Assembly: GCA_964603125.1 (NCBI GenBank)
Contig: CAZRUA010000074.1
Coordinates: 1-18,043 of the forward strand
Direction: 5' to 3'
Origin: CAZRUA01 sp964603125
Lineage (GTDB): Bacteria > Bacteroidota > Bacteroidia > B-17B0 > Aurantibacillaceae
DNA length: 18,043 nt
Position numbers and translations under genes: made by a program. Under the pieces are notes generated by a model. The model was not told the origin of the DNA. It did not search any database and worked only from the letters and a program-made list of their open reading frames with translations. How positions within the stretch are numbered: position 1 is the stretch's first letter; the number at the start of each line of letters is the position of its first letter. This document shows, piece after piece, positions 14,030-18,043 of the stretch.

Positions 14030-15100
14030 CTAGAACGCCTCGGCAATTGTGAAATAATAATTGGGCTTTCCTTCCGCAATACCAATATCCGCGCGTAAAT
14101 TAATATTTTGCTTCTTATCAAAAACAAAACGTAAACCTCCACCATAAGTAAACTTAAAAACTTTAGCTAAATCGCCAAATCGTTTAGAAAAGGTGCCAAT
14201 ATCAGCAAAAGCAACCGCTCCAGCTCTTTTGTATACCTTTAATCGGTATTCTGCCTGTAAAATAGATACGTTATTGTCTCGATACCTACCTTCATAATAA
14301 CCTCGCATTTTTTTTGCGCCTCCAATATTGGGTAATTGCAGAAAAGGCGTATTTCCCAAAACATTTTGTTGTAAATAATTAAGCGCTAATACCTGATTTT
14401 TGGCTAATTTAAAATAGGTTGTATACTCAATAGAAAATTTAGAAAACTTAAAATCACTTCCAATAAATTTAGAATCATTAGAAATCCATACTTCTATAAA
14501 TTGGCCGTTGCTTGCATTCCAAATATTATCGCGGCTGTCGCATTTAAAAACCATTGCAAGGCTACTTACCAAGCCTCCTTTGCTCCCCTCTATTAAACCT
14601 GTTCTTAACTCCCCAGCTGAATCTGTTCGCGTAATTTCAATATTATCATAAGAATACCTAATACCTGCATAGCAGTATTTCTTGAGTCTCTTTAAAGCCG
14701 AAATTCGAATATGAGGATATTTTAAATCATACCGTTCTTTTTGCGATTGCTTTGAATTACCTATTCCCCAATAATTAAAATTATACTTGTAATAACCAAT
14801 ATCTCCATAAATATTATAAGCCTCGTTTTTAAGCCAAAGCTGAATAGGCATGTAAACTAATACCTGTTTCAATTGAGTATAAGCAAATCCCAACTGAACA
14901 TTTTGTCGCCTAGTTTGTAAACTATCGTTTTTAAATTTAAAGCTAAACATGGAAGTTACGCCAACGCCTATTTTTGTTTCTGGAGCATAAAAAGCAACAG
15001 GGAAACCAAAAAACTTAAAACGCTTTTCGAGACTATCTTTTTGAGATTTTAAACTGAATGATAAAAGTAGAATCAAGGAAAGTAGAGTAAACCTTATCAT
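14030..15100 (-). CDS. BamA/TamA-like outer-membrane barrel without POTRA domains
   Basis: A 356-residue outer-membrane protein. Residues 1-19 are a signal peptide ('LILLLSFSLKSQ'). The remainder alternates strands and turns typical of a beta-barrel and ends in Phe, as BAM substrates do. The Omp85 hallmark is present at 260-275: 'GGAKKMRGYYEGRYR', containing the Arg-Gly-Tyr form of the RGF motif of the L6 loop. 'ADIGTF' and 'YGGGLRFVF' fit the last strands of the surface-antigen (D15) domain. There are no POTRA repeats between signal and barrel, so it is a short single-barrel relative of BamA/TamA found in Bacteroidota, not the essential BamA. The gene follows the O-antigen ligase gene by 14 nt, so it probably lies at the end of the polysaccharide operon. 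The role is unknown. Confidence 0.82.
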   Translation of the reverse strand: MIRFTLLSLILLLSFSLKSQKDSLEKRFKFFGFPVAFYAPETKIGVGVTSMFSFKFKNDSLQTRRQNVQLGFAYTQLKQVLVYMPIQLWLKNEAYNIYGDIGYYKYNFNYWGIGNSKQSQKERYDLKYPHIRISALKRLKKYCYAGIRYSYDNIEITRTDSAGELRTGLIEGSKGGLVSSLAMVFKCDSRDNIWNASNGQFIEVWISNDSKFIGSDFKFSKFSIEYTTYFKLAKNQVLALNYLQQNVLGNTPFLQLPNIGGAKKMRGYYEGRYRDNNVSILQAEYRLKVYKRAGAVAFADIGTFSKRFGDLAKVFKFTYGGGLRFVFDKKQNINLRADIGIAEGKPNYYFTIAEAF

Positions 15101-15114
15101 TACATTAGATAAAA

Positions 15115-16569
15115 TTAAGGTGCTACAGTAACTTGTTTATTCTTACGATGATATACATCTAAACTAATTAGAGCTGCAAGAAAAGACCAATATGGCAATG
15201 ATAATTTATCTGTATCAAGGAAATTATTTAAAAAACCGTGTACAAAATAAGTGAGCATTCCCAAAAACAATCCTAAAATCAATAATCTAACATTTGGGTC
15301 TTGGGTTTCGTAATACATTTTAAAGCCTAAATAGCCTACATAAACAATTAAAGCTAAAACAAATACCAAGCCTAAAACACCTTGCTCGCAAAGTGGGCCG
15401 AGATACTCACTGTGAGAGTTTCCTCCATCACCAAAATTTGTACTTATAATAGTTCTTTCATTACTCTTTTGATATGGCGCATAGAAAAACTGATAAGTTC
15501 CTGGTCCAAATCCAAGTACTGGTCTATCTTGAAACATACGGTAAGCGCAACTCCAACGATTTAATCGCTCTAGGTTAGAAGCATCAGTTGAAATATTACT
15601 CATAGATGAAATATTTTTCGAAAAATCACCTTCTGAATCTGTGTCATTTCGATTAAGAGCTATGAGTATTTGATCCTGAAAAATAAAGAAAATAGAAAGT
15701 CCGGTAACTAGAGTGGCTATGATCGTCCAAAACTTAATTCTAAAACGCAATAAAACATAAACACCTGTTACAACTACCAAACTTAACCAACCTGCTCGCG
15801 CAAATGATAAAATAATTGCTACAATAAACACACTTAGCAAGATTATACTCGAGCTTCGTTGCCATAACTTCAAATCTTTACAAAACAACAAAGTTACATG
15901 CACTGGAATAAACATTGCTAATGCTGCACCATAAGCAGTATGGTCATTATAGAAAGGTGAAACAATCCAATCGGCTATCTTATGGTCAAATCTGAAAGAG
16001 GCATGCTTAGCTAAAGTGATAATACAAACAATAGCCATTGAAAAACTGTAAGCATAAATTAAGTTGTAAATATGTTTTTTATCTTTCATTAATAAAGTAA
16101 AAATAAAGTAACCACTAATTACAAACCATAATCGCGCTATAAAAGCTTTAATTGAAACTCCGATATCCTGACTAGTAAAGGAAGTAAACAACATCCAGCT
16201 TAACTGTATTAAAATAATAATAGTAAGCGGATGCTTTAAAATTGCTTTGGGACTAACTTTAAAACTTAATTCGTTTATAATATAAATTACCATTACAATA
16301 GCCATTAAAGGCTCTGACGGCAGACTTAAACCAAAACTCGATTTGATTCCTAATTCGCTTAAACTGATTGCTAGTGGAGTACTAAAAACTATTAGATAAA
16401 CTAAAGTGTTTATGGAATAAATTGCCCAATAACCTGTTAGAATAGCTAATGGAATTAAGTTATATAAATAAAAATAACCCTTTTTATAAACCAATACATA
16501 AGCATCGCCTAAAATATATGCGACGATTAAAGCAAAAAAAAGTAACTTATTATTTAAAGATTTAATCAA
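15115..16569 (-). CDS. O-antigen ligase/polymerase-type membrane protein
   Basis: A 484-residue inner-membrane protein with about ten to twelve hydrophobic segments, of the O-antigen ligase (WaaL)/Wzy family. These transfer or polymerise undecaprenyl-linked glycans on the periplasmic face. The large periplasmic loop near the C end carries 'LGFGPGTYQFF' (around 353) and 'GNSHSEYLG' (384-388), the conserved region with the key His386, as in other ligases. The family cannot be split into ligase and polymerase from sequence alone. The start overlaps the end of the wzz-like gene by 8 nt, showing translational coupling with the chain-length regulator. Confidence 0.87.
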   Translation of the reverse strand: MIKSLNNKLLFFALIVAYILGDAYVLVYKKGYFYLYNLIPLAILTGYWAIYSINTLVYLIVFSTPLAISLSELGIKSSFGLSLPSEPLMAIVMVIYIINELSFKVSPKAILKHPLTIIILIQLSWMLFTSFTSQDIGVSIKAFIARLWFVISGYFIFTLLMKDKKHIYNLIYAYSFSMAIVCIITLAKHASFRFDHKIADWIVSPFYNDHTAYGAALAMFIPVHVTLLFCKDLKLWQRSSSIILLSVFIVAIILSFARAGWLSLVVVTGVYVLLRFRIKFWTIIATLVTGLSIFFIFQDQILIALNRNDTDSEGDFSKNISSMSNISTDASNLERLNRWSCAYRMFQDRPVLGFGPGTYQFFYAPYQKSNERTIISTNFGDGGNSHSEYLGPLCEQGVLGLVFVLALIVYVGYLGFKMYYETQDPNVRLLILGLFLGMLTYFVHGFLNNFLDTDKLSLPYWSFLAALISLDVYHRKNKQVTVAP

Positions 16570-17497
16570 GTTTACGAACTGAAGCGTTTGTAATAATTAA
16601 ATATATAGCTGCTAAAGCAATAGCACTTAATGTAGCTATCGTAACAATTAACCAACGAATTGGGTAGCATTTAGCATCAGGCAAAGTAGGCTTGGAAACT
16701 ACATTGGTGAATGTTAAATCAGAGTTGTACTCGAATAAATATTTCTGTTTTGCATCAATAAATCCATTTCGCACACTTAAATTCCCGTCAAATTTCCAAC
16801 GTAATGATGTATACTCATGTTCTTTAGTTTTTAAACCTTCAATAGTTTTTTGATTGTCAGCACTTGGAGATTTACCTTCAGCCAATGCCTTACTCAAATA
16901 CTTAGATTGATTCAAAACATCAAACATATTGTATTTATCCTTTAAAGCTTGCATACTATCCGCAATGGCTTTTATATTATTATCGCTATTAGCTAAAGCT
17001 TTATCTGAATTAACAACATATTCCTTTAAAGTAGCTCGTTTATTATTCTTAATTAAATCATTAACAGCCGCTAAAATACCTTCATTAATTTTCTTGGCCA
17101 TTTCTGGCTCTTCATCAATTACATTAATTTCAACTGATTGGTATAAAGTTGGTGCTATACTTACGTTTTCCTTCCAGTATAAATTATATGCCTTTTTGTA
17201 TCCAATTTGATTGGTATCAATGCCGTAATGTTTACCCAAATCCATTTTACGCAGCAATGTTTCCTTAATTTGATCGGATTCTAAATACTGTAACAACTGT
17301 TCTGTTGTTGATTCCTCTGATGTAGGACTTAAGTTAACAGGATAAACGATTGCATTGGATTTAAACTTTGGTTTAATTAAAAATGAGGCTCCCGATGAAA
17401 CAACCGCAGCAATAGCAGCTACAATAATTATTGTTTTTCTTTTACCCCATAACATGGGAATAATTTTATGCGTCTCAAATTGAAATGAATTTTCCAT
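16562..17497 (-). CDS. Wzz-type polysaccharide chain-length determinant
   Basis: A 311-residue membrane protein with the Wzz layout. A short cytoplasmic N terminus is followed by a TM helix at about 22-41, a large periplasmic part with long helices (about 150-250, including 'NNIKAIADSMQALKDKY'), and a second TM helix at about 282-303 just after 'LPDAKCYPIRW'. The Pro-rich motif before TM2 ('VVSKPTLPDAKCYPIRW') is the usual Wzz one. There is no C-terminal tyrosine kinase domain, as in Wzc, so it is the Wzz form. It would set the length of the glycan made with the neighbouring ligase and flippase, and it overlaps the ligase start by 8 nt and follows the flippase stop by 9 nt. Confidence 0.88.
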   Translation of the reverse strand: MENSFQFETHKIIPMLWGKRKTIIIVAAIAAVVSSGASFLIKPKFKSNAIVYPVNLSPTSEESTTEQLLQYLESDQIKETLLRKMDLGKHYGIDTNQIGYKKAYNLYWKENVSIAPTLYQSVEINVIDEEPEMAKKINEGILAAVNDLIKNNKRATLKEYVVNSDKALANSDNNIKAIADSMQALKDKYNMFDVLNQSKYLSKALAEGKSPSADNQKTIEGLKTKEHEYTSLRWKFDGNLSVRNGFIDAKQKYLFEYNSDLTFTNVVSKPTLPDAKCYPIRWLIVTIATLSAIALAAIYLIITNASVRKLD

Positions 17498-17506
17498 TTT
17501 ATTTAA

Positions 17507-18043
17507 TTAATATTTTACAAAACGTAGTATAGATTTTATATTTATTAGGCCTATTGCTAAAGCCCACAAGCCACTAACACCGGCCATAATTACAAAGTTA
17601 ATTCTCCAGTCGAAAGGTAATTTATGCGTAAAGTAGTTAGCTAACAACACCCCGATAACAAACAAAACAAGAAGTACAATCAAACGATGATTTACTCTGA
17701 ATTTAAATATTTTACTAGCTAAGTAAAGTTGTATCAATGCTGTTAAACTTTGAGTGATTAATCCTGAATAAGCCGAACCTAAAGCTCCGTTATAACGGAT
17801 TAAAATAACATTTAGTATAATATTAATGCAAATACCTGTTAAAGCCATCAAATTCAGCTGCTTAAGGTTACCGTTTGCCGTTAAAAGTGTTCCAAAAATA
17901 TAAGTAGTTGAAACTGCCATAAAACAACTCATTAACACAGCAAAAACTGGTGCGCTATCCGTACTTCCTTTGTTTATTAAAGCTGTTAAATCTGCAGCAT
18001 AAAAACTACAACCAATTGAAACGATAATAGCTGGTGTAATTAG
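17507..18043 (-). CDS. Polysaccharide flippase (Wzx/MOP superfamily), C-terminal part
   Basis: The open frame runs out of the right edge and gives the last 178 residues; the GTG near 17938 is not the start because coding continues upstream in frame. At least four hydrophobic helices are visible, with 'TANGNLKQLNLMALTGICINIILNVILI' followed by 'YNGALGSAYSGLITQSLTALIQLYLA', a pattern typical of the last half of MOP-type flippases. These move undecaprenyl-linked oligosaccharide across the inner membrane. The wzz-like gene comes 9 nt after its stop, so flippase, chain length, ligase and the outer-membrane barrel are one operon. The N-terminal half lies outside the window. Confidence 0.85.
   Translation of the reverse strand, partial: LITPAIIVSIGCSFYAADLTALINKGSTDSAPVFAVLMSCFMAVSTTYIFGTLLTANGNLKQLNLMALTGICINIILNVILIRYNGALGSAYSGLITQSLTALIQLYLASKIFKFRVNHRLIVLLVLFVIGVLLANYFTHKLPFDWRINFVIMAGVSGLWALAIGLINIKSILRFVKY

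Overview
This AT-rich window is a stretch of chromosome from a member of the phylum Bacteroidota. The evidence is the gene content (WG-repeat and YwqK-like secreted proteins, a DUF58 protein, the rpsU-recombinase-hpf block, a gliding-group style lipoprotein), the lack of Shine-Dalgarno sequences before genes, and several promoters of the phylum's TTTG...TAnnTTTG type. I cannot fix the family. I see no insertion sequence, phage, CRISPR array or rRNA; the content is mainly core genome.

Layout, left to right. A truncated DUF58 gene enters from the left edge. Next come two overlapping pterin genes, a 6-pyruvoyl-tetrahydropterin synthase and folE. They sit behind an unusual operator-like region made of two copies of the same long inverted repeat exactly 42 bp apart. 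After a long-loop GC-rich hairpin lie two secreted proteins of repeat families (YwqK/MORN-like and WG). On the minus strand follow a small lipoprotein and then the block rpsU-tyrosine recombinase-hpf (ribosomal protein S21, Xer-type recombinase, ribosome hibernation factor). A strong terminator hairpin ends directly on the recombinase start codon.

Divergent from rpsU, a plus-strand run encodes an M42 aminopeptidase, a GH3-family adenylating enzyme, a LysE-type exporter overlapping it by 4 nt, a DUF493 protein and an LptF/LptG-type lipopolysaccharide permease. A minus-strand pair encodes a LuxE-like adenylating enzyme and an alkyltransferase-like protein in which the alkyl-accepting Cys is Ala. 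A lipoprotein gene lies divergent to this pair, and a tRNA-His gene with a textbook promoter and terminator follows.

The right end is a minus-strand surface polysaccharide operon. In transcription order it holds a flippase (truncated by the window edge), a Wzz-type chain-length protein, an O-antigen ligase/polymerase-type membrane protein and a BamA/TamA-like outer-membrane barrel without POTRA domains.

The best leads for something undescribed are the duplicated palindrome controlling the pterin genes, the terminator fused to the recombinase start, the GH3-LysE coupling, and the long-range GGGGAGG/CCTCCCC stem after folE.
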